Shown here: in pieces, positions 23,509 through 34,930 of the stretch
How the letters are laid out: every line of letters starts with the position of its first letter
How positions within the stretch are numbered: position 1 is the stretch's first letter
Origin: Benincasa hispida
Taxonomy: Eukaryota > Streptophyta > Magnoliopsida > Cucurbitales > Cucurbitaceae
Length of the DNA stretch: 64,000 nucleotides
Direction of reading: 5' to 3'
NCBI RefSeq assembly: GCF_009727055.1
Contig: NC_052359.1
Location: 61,480,649-61,544,648, forward strand
The notes under the pieces: generated by a model
Told to the model about the DNA's origin: nothing
Seen by the model: only the letters and a program-made list of their open reading frames with translations
Databases searched by the model: none
Position numbers and translations under genes: made by a program

Positions 23509-24563
23509 ATGCGTTCTGGAGGAAGAGACATAATGCATCCTGCTGAGTGTCATGACTCTTCTTACGGAGGGTATTTTGGAGGGCAAAGAACCGCTACAAA
23601 GGTTCTTCAAAATGGATACTTCTGGCCTACCCTCTTCAAAGACACAAGGGAGTATGTTCGCGAGTGTAACCCTTGCCAACGCACCGAAAATATCTCATCA
23701 AGGGACGCAATGCCTCTGAACAATATTTTTGAAGGTGAATTATTTGACGTCTAGGGCATTGATTTTATGGGACTTTTTCCCCTGTCTTGTGGTCAACAAT
23801 ATATCCTGTTTGCAATAGATTACGTATCAAAGTGGGTAGAAGCAGTAGCTTATGCCAGAAATGATGCGTCGACTGTTTCTAAGTTTCTTACCAGGAACAT
23901 TTTCACACGCTTTGGAACACCAAGAGCCCTGGTAAGTGACGAAGGTACGTATTTCATTAACTGCATCATTTCAAAATTGTTTGCCAAATATAATGTCAGG
24001 CACAAGATCGCTACCACATACCACCTGCAAACCAACGATCAAGTTGAGGTATCAAGTCGGGAAATAAAATCAATACTGGAAAAAGTTGTCAACACATCGC
24101 AGAAAGACTAGGCAAAGAGGTTGGATGAAGCACTCTGGGCCTACAGGACTACCTACAAGACTCCCATAGGTATGTCTTCATACTTAGTATTCGGAAAAGC
24201 TTGTCACTTACCCCTAGAGTTGGAGCACAAAGCTTTCTGGGCAGTAAAGAAGCTGAATTTAAACTTGGACGCCGTGGGCGATCAACGCAAACTACAGCTC
24301 AATGAGCTTGAGGAATGGCGGTTGAACGCATACGAGAACAACAATACAAGGAGAAGACCAAATGTTGGCATGACCAACGCATTAGTAAGAAAGAGTTTGT
24401 TGTTGGCCAAAAAGTTTTATTATTCAATTCACAATTGCGTTTGTTCCCAGGAAAATTAAAGTCAAGGTGGTCAGGACCATTCATTATCAAAATAATCTTT
24501 CCCCATGGAGCAATAGAGTTGACATGGGAGGATGGCACAAATACGTTCAAGGTAAATGGGTAA
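23509..24563 (+). pseudogene. Athila-2 integrase
   Basis: The zinc-binding region is HPAECHDSSYGGYFGGQRT followed by VRECNPCQRTENIS. A TAG (23752-23754) precedes the core GLFPLSCGQQYILFAIDYVSKW (Asp), LVSDEGTYF (Asp) and TNDQVEVSSREI (Glu). A TAG at 24109-24111 precedes [41 protein letters not shown]. The end reads [22 protein letters not shown]. The D-D-E residues are present, but at least three stops break the frame. Confidence 0.8.
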
Positions 24564-25035
24564 AGAGTGAAGCCTTACTTTGAAGATGATGTAGAACGAC
24601 AAAAGTCATCCCTCGTATTACGAAAAGCCAACTGAGGCTTGCGTCAAAGCATCACTGCGTTCACATCGACACATATTCCAAGGACGCTTCTTCTATCTTC
24701 ATTGCTTTTGCAATATGTATTTTATCACTGCGTTTGAGTTTACTTTGTTTGCTTGTCTTTACGTTTTAAGTTGATTGATGAATGTTATTTCTTTCATAGT
24801 TAAGAGATTTATTTGTTTTAAATAATAAAAAAAAGTTGTGTACAATCAGAAGAAGCTTAGGTTGAGAATAAAATGGACGCGTTGGACTAAAGCCAACGTA
24901 TGGCCTAAACTGAAAGGACGCATTTCGAAAAACGCAAAACACTCGATTGTTTGGAAGCCCTAGACACGTCCTTTCGTCTTCTTAATAAATGCGGATGTCA
25001 GGCGCCGCCTGACATCACCACTCTCTCTCCCCAGA
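24564..25035 (+). other. Athila-2 spacer after integrase, with short hairpin
   Basis: No coding sequence is evident. A perfect 10-bp inverted repeat with a 3-base loop (gatgtcaggc, then gcctgacatc) lies at 24994-25016, just ahead of the extra ORF region. Confidence 0.5.
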
Positions 25036-25627
25036 CCTATAAAACGTGCAACCCTTCGATTGTCTCTCTTCTTCCATCGTCTTTAAATCTTTCTTCGAAA
25101 AAAAAAACCAAGCACCTGAATCCTTCATCGCTGCTCGGTCAAGCCTGTTACTTCGATCATCCTTCGACAGCAATGTCTTCAGCATCCAGCAGCCAAAACC
25201 AATCGATGAGCTACAAAGGCATGTCGCCAGTAAGCTCATTCTTATCTTCGTCTGCTTCAATGTCATCTCCTCCAAACCCTCGCCGAACTTCAAAAACACC
25301 CGTTCCAACCAAGTCTTCACACGGCGGGCTNCCTATAAAACACGCAATCCTTCGTTTCTCTCTTCTTCCATCTCCTTCAAAGCATTCTAAAAAAAAAAAA
25401 AAAAAACTCTAGCGCTCGAAGCCTTTACCGCCGCTCAATCAAGCTTGTTACTCCGCTCATTATTCTGCAGCAATGTTTTCAGCATCCGACAGCCAAAACT
25501 AATTGATGAGCTACGGAGGCATGTCGTCAGTAAGCTCATTCTCTTCTTCGTCTGCTTCAATGTCACCTTCTTCAAACCCTCGCCAAACTTCAAAAACGCC
25601 CATTCCGACCAAGCCTTTGCATGACGA
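25036..25627 (+). repeat. diverged tandem duplication with one N at the joint
   Basis: A unit of 296 bases beginning CCTATAAAAC occurs twice in a row (25036-25331 and 25332-25627). Shared landmarks include 'tctctcttcttccatc', 'gatgagctac' and 'tcgtctgcttcaatgtca'. The copies differ at many positions. The window's only undetermined base is at 25331, at the joint. Each unit encodes a Ser-rich start of the extra ORF (AMSSASSSQNQSMSYKGMS). Confidence 0.75.
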
Positions 25628-27524
25628 GCCTTATTCTACTTCCTAATGACCATTTCGGTCGAAACCCATCAAAACCACCACAAACCCTTCCTCTAAAACC
25701 CACCAAAAACCCAAAACCATCGCAAAACCAAAACCCAAAACCCGCCACAAAACTGAGGCAACGACGCCCTTCTTCCTCCGCGGCTGCCAAGAAACCTTAC
25801 ACCAAGCCCGCCCCACCACCGTTCATTCCAAATATTACTCCGGTGGGTGCGACACATGACCCTATCCCTACTTATCTCCATAACGTGCCATCACCCGCAG
25901 TGCGTCCACCTCCCCCACTCCATCCAACCCTTAGCCACCATTTACCTGATTGAAGCAGAAGTAGCCAGCCAACCCCTTCCGCGGCGTTCACCCATTATCA
26001 TTTCATCTCTTGGGTCGCCGCATACCCCATTCGGCACTTCACCAATCACTCCACCAAGACCCAGCTCTGTTAGTCCCGCGTCAGAGTGAAACATCAAGGA
26101 ACTCGCGGAATTGGGTCGAAGAGACGAGTAAGAAGTCTTCGGAGCAATCTTGGCAAGTTTGAATCAGGGCCAAGAAGAGGAACAAGTGATGCATCCTGAC
26201 CCAACCAACGTATCACTTGAAATCGATGAAGCAGAGCACTATGCAATGATGCTTGAAGCTGAGTTGGAAAAAGATGAAGAAAGGGAAGTTGGCCCGGATG
26301 CGTCGGAACCTCGCAAATCTGACGCGAATGAAGGGCCATCGAAAGCAAAGAGAGTGATGAGAAAAAGAAAATTAATTTTGGAGGAAGAAGAAGAGCATTC
26401 TGCATCTGGTCCTGAGGGTACAACGCATGAGAGCTGCTCAAGGCATATAGCATTAGAGAAGGAATTGGAACAATATCAGCCCACAAGGCAGGGGCGAAGG
26501 AAGTCGGCTCTCCAAAGAGAATTTGAAAATGAATTAAGGGAGCTGGCGGGAAGCCAAAGCACATGAGGCAAGAAAGCGCAAGGTAACTGACACGTTACCT
26601 AAAAAGACCACAGGAAGGAAGCGTCAGTTTAGTGACATTCTTGCAGAAAAGGGCTTCTTTCCCGAACGCAACCCATTGCCAGCATACATAACTGAAACTA
26701 TGAAAGCAATGGGTTGGGGTCAGCTATGCATTGGGCATACAAGAATTTGGCCCAACCTTTTTTGCCAATTTTACAGTAGTGAGTTCGATATGGAGAAAAG
26801 TATGGCATTCCTTGATGGTGTTTTGGTACACTTCTCAGCTAATAAGATTAATGAAGTGTTCAATATCATAAGTAACCCGGACACAGAGGGCAACCACATC
26901 TTGGAACATTTAACTGAGCCAAATAGAAGATGCGTTAAGAGTAGTGGCCAAACCTGGAAGCAAATGGCAAACATCAAGAAATGGAGTAAAGATGTTAGCT
27001 TCTAGGAACTTGAAACCAGACGCGAACATGTGGTATTATTTGATTAAGAAAAGCATCATGCCTACAATGCATGATGAGACATTGTCAAGAGAACACATCT
27101 TGGCCACTTACTGTATCATGCAGCTCATTCCTCTAGATGTAGAGAGGATAATAAGGGACCAGATCAAAGCCATTAAAACCAAACCACGAGGACAACTTTA
27201 TTTCCTTTGGCTGATCTGCGCGCTGTGTGAACTCAGGGGCATCCCTCTAGGGGATGATTATGAGGAAATCGATAGTCAGATGGATATAAAATTGATCAGG
27301 CATCTGCTTCGCGGTTCGCCGCACCAGCCTGCCCTACCTTGCAAAGAAGCGGCAGCCAGACCTTGACCAAACGCGCCCCCAAAAGAAGACACATTCGGAT
27401 GATTGAACACATCGATGAAGTTTCGGAGAATGAAGATTACGAAGCGGAGCTTGCGTTTACTGATGAAGAAGCGTGGCCAGACCTAAACATCTATCTCCAA
27501 AACTCACCATTGGCCCCGCAATAA
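25173..27524 (+). pseudogene. Athila-2 extra ORF downstream of integrase (plant transposon protein type)
   Basis: The coding text spans several frames. It begins with a Ser/Pro-rich start and a Lys/Pro-rich stretch (25621-25953). Next is a Glu-rich segment with a basic patch SKAKRVMRKRKLIL (26150-26566). A folded-looking part follows: GFFPERNPLPAYITETMKAMGW, GVLVHFSANKINEVFNI (26640-27005) and LKPDANMWYYLIKKSIMPTMHDETLSREHILATYCIMQ...GQLYFLWLICALCELRGIP (27009-27366). This resembles the 'putative plant transposon protein' ORF found downstream of pol in Athila-like elements, sometimes called env-like. No signal peptide or membrane segment is evident, so an envelope role is not supported. Its function is unknown. 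Confidence 0.6.
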
Positions 27525-28029
27525 GGGAGTCTTGATCCAACGCACCATGAGCCTACCGATGTAGATCAAGAAATCCCTAATCCCCTTCCTTCGCCCTCAC
27601 CAATTCCAATTCCAACTTCTGTGCCTCCTTCAGTCATTTTTGAACCAACTGGGTTAGGGTCAAGTAATGCAGAAAATATTTAAGACCCAATTGAAAGAAC
27701 TGAAGAGCCAGCACCGCCATAACAATGCACTGATATTAATGAGTTGAAAACTTTTATTAGTGATCAACTCAGACCACTGGCCGCGTCCATTGAAAGTCTT
27801 CAGCAACAAAATAGGGTTCTAAGGGATTACTTGAGGCAGCAAACAAGAAGAATGCAAGACCAGTTTGTCTACACAACGCAGTATATTAATAAAGTCTTGG
27901 TCGGAATGTTTCCCTGCCACCGCTACCTGCTCACCTTAGGAACCCTCTGTGATTTATGGATGAAGACCCTGCATAAGAATGCAGGGATGACGTGCTAAAT
28001 CTAACGCATGGGCATGCGTTGGAGGGATT

Positions 28030-29363
28030 TAAAGAGGCTAACGCATGATTAAGAAAAATGTTGCAGGCAAAGTCTAACGCATGGGCATGCGTTTGAGGGA
28101 TTTAACGCAAGGAATATTCATTGATTTATGCTGTTTGTGTCAAATCACCACTTGCAAGCATGGGCACCTGCAGTGGGCGGCGTTTGAAAAGCATCTGAGT
28201 GTCAGGCGGCTGACTAGGGTATGGAATTTAATGCTACCCATCATCAAGTTGGAGAAGACCGATGCCTATAAATAGAAGAAATCCCACCAGATGAAAGAGT
28301 TAGAAGTTCCAAATTCTCAACTCTCAGTTTTAGTCTCAATGTTAGCTTAGTTTTAGTTTTAAATCTTTAGAGTTGTGCTGTGGTGCCGAGAAGAACAAGA
28401 GGGAAGAGAATCACCACCATCGCCGATCAAGGAGCGGAGGAAGCTGAGCTCGAGAGAGACACTTCTTCCAATTCTTACACAAGTGGTTGTACACAATTAG
28501 AATTGAGCCAAAGAGGACAAGAGATTGTACTCTGCGGCTTGACTCATTTCATTTCATCTTACTTATCGCTTTCATCTTTCCATCTGATTAAGCATTGGTT
28601 TTGTAAAGACAATCAGTTTCTTTATAAATTCACATATTTGATCTATCATACTTTGTCATTGTGTATTTCTTGTTTCTGTTTGATGCATCTATACTTCATG
28701 CAAAATTTCATTTCGAACGCTTAAGCCAACTAAATCAATTGGTAAAAGCCTCTTTAGCTTAAACTAATCGAGAGAATAAGTAAGCCAGCATCAAGTTAGA
28801 ACACCTAGTACATCTAGAGATAAATGCACTGATGTTTTATTGCATCCTATGTATGACGCATACATCCTAGAGATAGGTATTGTATGATATTCGCATTGAA
28901 AAATGTCGAATAGAGTCTAACGCATAAACAGAGATAAACACGTCATCTCATTCGCATCATATTCTTGTTCGTGTACATCCAACTTAGATCGACGCATCAA
29001 ACTCCATTTTCATGCGACCCGTCATTCTCTACTCTACCCTTTTGTATCTTCTTGCATACACACACCACACCTTAGTGTAAATAACTCATTTCTCCATACA
29101 CTTAGAATATCCCTACAACTTTTACAATGCAAGGTGTGCGTTAGCTTTAATCTGAATCCCTGAGTTCGACCCTGGACTTACCAAGAGCCTAAGTTAGATT
29201 TATACTTGGATCTGATTTAGGAAAACTCGAACATCAATAGAGGAGTGTCATGCGTCCTGTTGCACATCACTAACGCATCAATGCATCATTCATATTTATA
29301 CTTATTTTTCCAATTATTTTATACAATACACTTCTAAACTCGAATCACGAAATCAACGGAACA
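28030..29363 (+). repeat. 3' LTR of Athila-2, 5'-truncated
   Basis: It matches the 5' LTR from 16109 on and ends in the same GGAACA. The first about 185 bases of the LTR are missing and no polypurine tract is seen. Instead, 27993-28030 duplicates part of the LTR (aacgcatgggcatgcgtt occurs twice, 38-75 bases apart). The TATA box recurs near 28267. A local rearrangement at the LTR start is the simplest reading. Confidence 0.75.
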
Positions 29364-29702
29364 ATGCTACAGACCTCTACAAGTATAAATTGATAACACA
29401 CCTTAATCGGGTCGTTTACAACACTTGCAAACCTCTACAAAGCGGGTCGTATCCATAGTGTCACAAGGATCAGGTATCACACCTTAATCCTTATACTACA
29501 GACCTATTTAAGTTATCACTTAAGGCATGATCTACTTGTATATCACATATACATGCTTAAGTTCACATAAGATAACCAAGGAGCTTTGTTTATTGGATAT
29601 GAGTAAATGCCAGAATTAAATAACACTTATTTTATTCATTGAACAATGTGTATCTTTACAAAACAATGAGACTTCGGGAGAATTAGGACACCGATCCCAA
29701 CA
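29364..29702 (-). repeat. nested Copia LTR, right part
   Basis: This continues the LTR interrupted at 15923. Its minus-strand start, TGTTGGGATCGGTG, ends exactly at 29702. The next bases (29703-29707, atata) would be one target duplication. It joins directly to a Copia gag codon. Confidence 0.75.
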
Positions 29703-29920
29703 ATATAGGCCCGAGCTTTTTCATTTGCCCTTACCCACCTATCATAAACATCCCAAACATTTTGGGTCACCGTTGAACTGGGAACTGGAGGACGCTCCTT
29801 CGTTAACACAAACCTCAAATCATCTACAACTAATATTGTATTGATATTTGATTTCCAATTTAAGTAACCCTCTCCGTTAAATTTGTCAGAAGAAAGCAGT
29901 TGTATAATCGAGTTCAACAT
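29703..29920 (-). pseudogene. Copia gag N-terminal fragment
   Basis: The ATG at 29920 starts a 73-codon fragment (MLNSIIQLLSSDKF, LNWKSNINTILVVDDLRFVL, VYDRWVRANEKARAYI), the typical first part of a Copia gag. Reading then runs straight into LTR sequence at 29702. The missing continuation fits the gag at 5863 downward, which starts about ten codons later in the same family. It is therefore probably the other half of Copia-A. Confidence 0.8.
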
Positions 29921-32795
29921 TGCTGAAACATTTTAAATAAAGTCTATTAAATATGCATCTACATCCATTTTAGCAAAATTAATAAAGTACCCAATAAATC
30001 TTTATTTATTTGCAATGATACTTAAGTGATTTAGAACAAGTGCTACCATAGGGCATTCAAAAATTCCTTCACAGAAGCAAGACAATTCTTGACCAAATAC
30101 TATTATCTAGAATAACTCTTATCCTAATAGTTCTTTTGGTTATCATTTTCAATCAAGATCTTTACTAACACTTAGTAATTCTTGTAAGTGTGATCCGCCA
30201 TTTTCAGATCTTATAGGACGGTATGAATATGCCTCCGAGATAGAAGACAATATCCAAGATGGAACTATAAAACCCTATTCATTTTACTGAAGCCTGGGTT
30301 GTTCCGAATCCTATGTTACAACCCTCCGTAGGGATCGCCGCGGTTAACGACTAGCTAGTGCCGCATAGAAACGAGAGCAGGTGCAACATAGGAATCTCAC
30401 GGTTCAAACTAATGGAAGAGATCGCAGGACAATGTTTGACACATTTTCTTCACCCACTTACTATGAACCACTTCCCTCATTCACCTTGTTATTGACCCAT
30501 GCAAACACTTTCTGTATGGAGTAGTCGAGGTAAAATCGATAAGAAGTCGAGCATGGATCTTATGGTGTGAACCCTTGAGGACATGAGAGCTAATAGCTAT
30601 ATATCAAATATATTGTTAATCTTCAACTGAAGTGTTCTAAATGTTTGAGTAATTTACTTAAGCATGACGGCTAATTTCATACAACCTAAGTCTAAGTGGT
30701 TTATCCAAATATAACTCTTATAATTAGATTTTTTATCCAAATATAACTCTTATAATTAGATTTAACCTACAGTGTCTAGGTGATAAACTATTTTATTACC
30801 TCATATCGCTCACGCAAGCTCATAAAATCAATTAACGACTCTCAATAGTTCAGTCATAATCCCCAGGTAGGAGGTGTTTCGTAAACTGTCAACTTAAGTA
30901 CCCCCAGACTTAGACAGGTTTATGAACCGATATGAGTTTGTAACTGTATTTTATAATGTAACAATATATTTTAACGATTAAAATTAGTTGTTAACCTAAG
31001 TGAGCATGCAACTGTTCTTTATAGATTTTAAACATCTAACCAATTTTGTAACAACTTACAAAATTTAGACATGTAACATCCACAACATTCAACAAAGGTA
31101 TCTAATATAACTATTATATTAAACATAACCTTAACATGCATACTATATATTATAACAATTGTAACATACTGTTAATGTATGTAACATGCTTCCTATGGTG
31201 GAGTTTTAAATCTACATGGCATATTGTATGTATATACATAAATTATTTAATTATCACATACATCTCATGCATAAACAATTAAATACTAACTGATATGGTT
31301 TTCGTTTTGGCATAAACAATCAAACAGATAGCTAACTATTACAAACAGCTTCATAACCATCTTTGAACCACTCGAACCGCTCCAAACAGAACCCAAAACA
31401 ACTTGAACCAGGCTGGATGAGTCTGAATTGGACCAACCAAACAATTTGAGGCTAAACCAGATTGAACCTTGAGTAAACCGGTCGAACCGGTTGCTCTCGG
31501 TCCAACCTCAATGTGCTGCTAAGGCTGATCATGTAACGCTTGGAGGTAATTGTCTAGTGTCATCGCCTTCAGTTGAGAGGAAGTACACAATCGCATAGTG
31601 TTTGCTGAAAGCTAAACGATTGTTTAGCTCTATCACATAGGACTAGACGATCGCTTAGTTCCATCGCATAGTACTAAGCGATCGTATAAGACCATCACCC
31701 AGCGCATTCAAGTCATTGATTAGTATCCGTCGCAGCTAAACGATTGCTTAACTCCATCGTATAGAACATCATTGCGTCACATAGAATTTATCTACACGAT
31801 CGCTTAGCTCCGCGACCAAACGATCACACAATGCTATCGCGTAGCATTTCATCGCATCGCTTAGCGGGCATCGTTGCTAAACGATCGTATAGCACCATCG
31901 TTTAGCAAAATCAACATATCGTCTAGTTCCTACAACAAAACTAAACGATCGCGTAATGCTATCGTATAGCAAATGAACGCATCGCTTACCTTCCGCAGGT
32001 ACACGATCCTTTAGCGTTCAACATCACAACGACCAACGCATATTACTAAACGATCGTCTAGCTTTTCTTGTTATCGTGTAATGTATGGAGCTAAATGATC
32101 ATTTAGCAACTAGACCTCAACAACAAATTTGAGCATAAGCTGAAAATACTGGAACAGCAGCTCAACCTCCTTCGCTTGTTTCTTCAATTACATCTTAATT
32201 TCAACTCTAATGACTCCAAATAAATTACAGACTCTTACTAACACATAAATGCTCATCAAACAAGAGCCAATTACAAATTTAATTGAGAAATTAAAGAGAA
32301 TTAAGATGTCAAAACTCAGAAAACCATAGCAGTGCATCAGTTTCATATATCTCATGAAAAAACACCCACCTTGCCTGAAGGAAATTGAACTCAAGATTTC
32401 CATGAGCAGTGAAAAAAAGATTATTTCCAATCACAATCATGAATGAACATTACATATACAGTCGAACAGAAACATGCGGTTGTACAATTCTTACAGAAAT
32501 TATAGCATGAAAACTCAAATGAACAAAGAGAATACTCTACAAACATTTGAAGATGCGTTTCCACGCTCCTTTGCACACGATCTCTCAAACAACAACAACC
32601 TCGAACGTTTGATCTACACGACCGCAACACAGAAATGAACATAGCACGAACACTTCATGCTCGTCCTCAACGATCGCCTCAGCCACGAACTCCTCAGCAA
32701 CAACACGAACGACCTCCATAACTAAATTGTTCGAGGGTCATCTGAAGAGTCTGGTCTACGAGACATGTGACACCTTGTCTAGGGAAAATGGGAGA
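29921..32795 (-). other. Copia leader (5' untranslated region) and unassigned LTR-related DNA
   Basis: No coding sequence is supported. On the minus strand upstream of gag this looks like a long Copia leader, with a GC-richer block at 30300-30400 (around cggttaacgactagctagtg). There is a 32-bp-period tandem duplication at about 30701-30764. A repetitive array lies at 31560-32110. No tRNA-Met primer site was found on either strand. The last 15 bases (ctagggaaaatgggagat) look like the plus-strand polypurine tract of the next LTR. Confidence 0.45.
31560..32110. repeat. irregular array of ACGATCGTTTAGC-like words
   Basis: At least fifteen variants of (t)aaACGATCGyktAGC occur in 550 bases, in both orientations, mixed with tatcGyaTAGC forms. 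The core CGATCG is self-complementary. A smaller cluster lies in the Copia LTR at 14525-14745, and a degraded one at 34280-34460. Spacing is irregular (roughly 20-45 bases), so it is not a classical satellite. Confidence 0.7.
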
Positions 32796-34930
32796 TGATA
32801 CTGGGGTATAGAGTATGCCCTAGTTTATTATATATTGTATACTGGGTTAGTTTATTCTCCTGATGGTCTCGTAGTTTGTAAACATTTTGTACACATTGTT
32901 ATTAATAAAATAAATGTTATTTTATTTGCATTTACTCAAGTCCAATAAACTAAGATCCGTGATTATTTCATGTAACTTAAGCATGTATGTGAGACGTACA
33001 AGTGGATCATGCCTTAAGTAATAACCTAAATAGTCTGTAATAAATGGATAAAGGAGGGATACCTTATCCTGGTGATACTACGGATACGTCCTGCTTTATA
33101 GATGTTACAAGTGTTTTAAAGTGCTACAAATGGTCTGATCCTGACCATTCATGTGGAGACATGCGAACGGGGGTGTCCTATACAAAGAGTTTGTATAAGA
33201 CCGGACCACGAGATGATTAGTCTCTTTATATAATGCCGTTGATAACTGAAACTTACATTTCATTAAAATGACCATAGGTGACATGACCTTAAACCTGAGT
33301 GAGTTGGGAACTCCTGCCTATGAGGGCGGTTCTTTGAGTAGTATGGGTGAGAGTGGCCAGATTGCCAACTCAACAGGCCTACCTTTTTGAGGATTCGTCT
33401 GATTGGGGAATTGGGAACTCAGCTACACAAGATGAAATTCACTCCTTGAAGTAGGGGTAAGTAGATAAATTGCTCTCTTGAGGGCTAATTTCGGATCTTG
33501 AACATAGTGACCATACCCTCTCTTTAGAAGAGAGAACTAGTCATAGTAAGACTATGACTTATTGTTCATTAGAGGAATCAGTGGTACTTAAAGAGTTAGA
33601 TGTAACTACAGGGGCAAAATGGTAAATTGGCCCAACTATACTTACGAGCAATTTGTGAAGGGTTATCGCACTGTTGATTGGTTATATGGACACGAAAATA
33701 TATCTTTAGTGAGAAGAGTGCAGCTGTCGGTCTTTAATGGAGTAACCAACAGTTAACGGATGGTGGATCTCATGACTAAAGAGTTTAGTCAATTATTCAC
33801 GTGTCGTTGGAGCTTCAAGCTACACGTCCATGAAGTCCTCTTGGTAGTTCAATGGGTTCAAGTTGAGAATCAGATTTTGGGTTAGTTTGAAGTGTTCAAA
33901 TTAACAAGAAGAAATTCAATTATATGTGATATAATTGATGTGATGTATTAGATACATTAATTGGAGGAATTAATATAAAATGATTTATATTAAGTACCAT
34001 TAAATAGAAAAAGAACTATGGTTTATATGTTTCATATGATGAAATATTAAAACTATAGGTTATAAATATAATATGATAAGTTGGTTATCATATTTATTTA
34101 TAATATTAATAATATGATAATTAATTCATTTTCTCTAATAACCGAATTGAGTGGGAGATTATTGGAAGTTTTATGGTAACCGTGAGATAAAAAGGAAAAT
34201 TGTTTTCCAAAATTAGGAATTGATTCATTCGGGAAAATCTCAGGGAAAAGGCTTTTAAGTAAAACGTGTTTTTACTAAGCGATAGCATTGAGAGTCTACA
34301 TGATTGAGCTAAGAGTTGACTATATGATAGTAACTCGCTGATCGTTGCTACACGATTGAGTAACAAAGTCTATACGATAGGCTTCATTCTCTAAACAATC
34401 GAGTACATCGTCTATACGATAGACAGGCTTAATATCTCCCATTTACTCGATCGTATACCTCCTATCTTCCTCAATCGAATATCATACAGAGCCCACAACT
34501 CCTGGATTCTCACACCGAAAATACCAAGGTAATACTTGTGGTGGTGTCTCTGTTCATTTCGTGGATCAAGTTGGACTCGATTGGGATCAAGGCTCATTCA
34601 GACATTCGTGGAGGCCGTGTTCTGTTTGTTGCGTTCGAGTGCTGCTTTGGACGCATTGGAAATCGATCGAGGGATACTTGAAGAATAGTTCTTCAAAGGT
34701 ACGCATACTCTATCCCTTGTATCCACTTGTAGCATGTTGTATTTTCGATTTATGCATAATCTGTTCGTTTCCGTTCAAGACCGTGGGTTCATTCTGAATG
34801 AGATTTGGAATGATCCACTTCCGCTGCTCATGGAGATCTCTATTTAGATTTTCTTCACATGGCCATAATAAGCACATTCTATATCGTAGAATCAAGAAAA
34901 AGACTAGGAGTAAAAAGTGTTGTCGGGATC
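32796..34930 (+). repeat. plus-strand Copia LTR
   Basis: A purine-rich tract GGGAAAATGGGAGA leads into TGATACTGGGG at 32796. The following 1.1 kb is the reverse complement of the LTR pieces at 1-945 and 15.2-15.9 kb. The right end is not sharp; it lies between about 34870 and 34940. Because a polypurine tract precedes it, it may be a 3' LTR whose internal region is lost. Confidence 0.65.

Larger units (their letters stand above)
15924..29363 (+). mobile_element. Athila-like Gypsy element 2 (Athila-2) with extra ORF
   Basis: A 13.4-kb element (about 11.8 kb without a nested solo LTR) has both LTRs, the PBS, gag, protease, RT, RNase H, integrase and a long extra coding region at 25.17-27.52 kb. 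It sits inside a Copia LTR. The flanks are atggt (15919-15923) and atgct (29364-29368), a 5-bp target duplication with one change, and the Copia LTR reads on across them. The 5' and 3' LTRs are similar by eye (a few differences per 100 bases), so it is younger than its host LTR. It is coding-dead. Confidence 0.85.
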
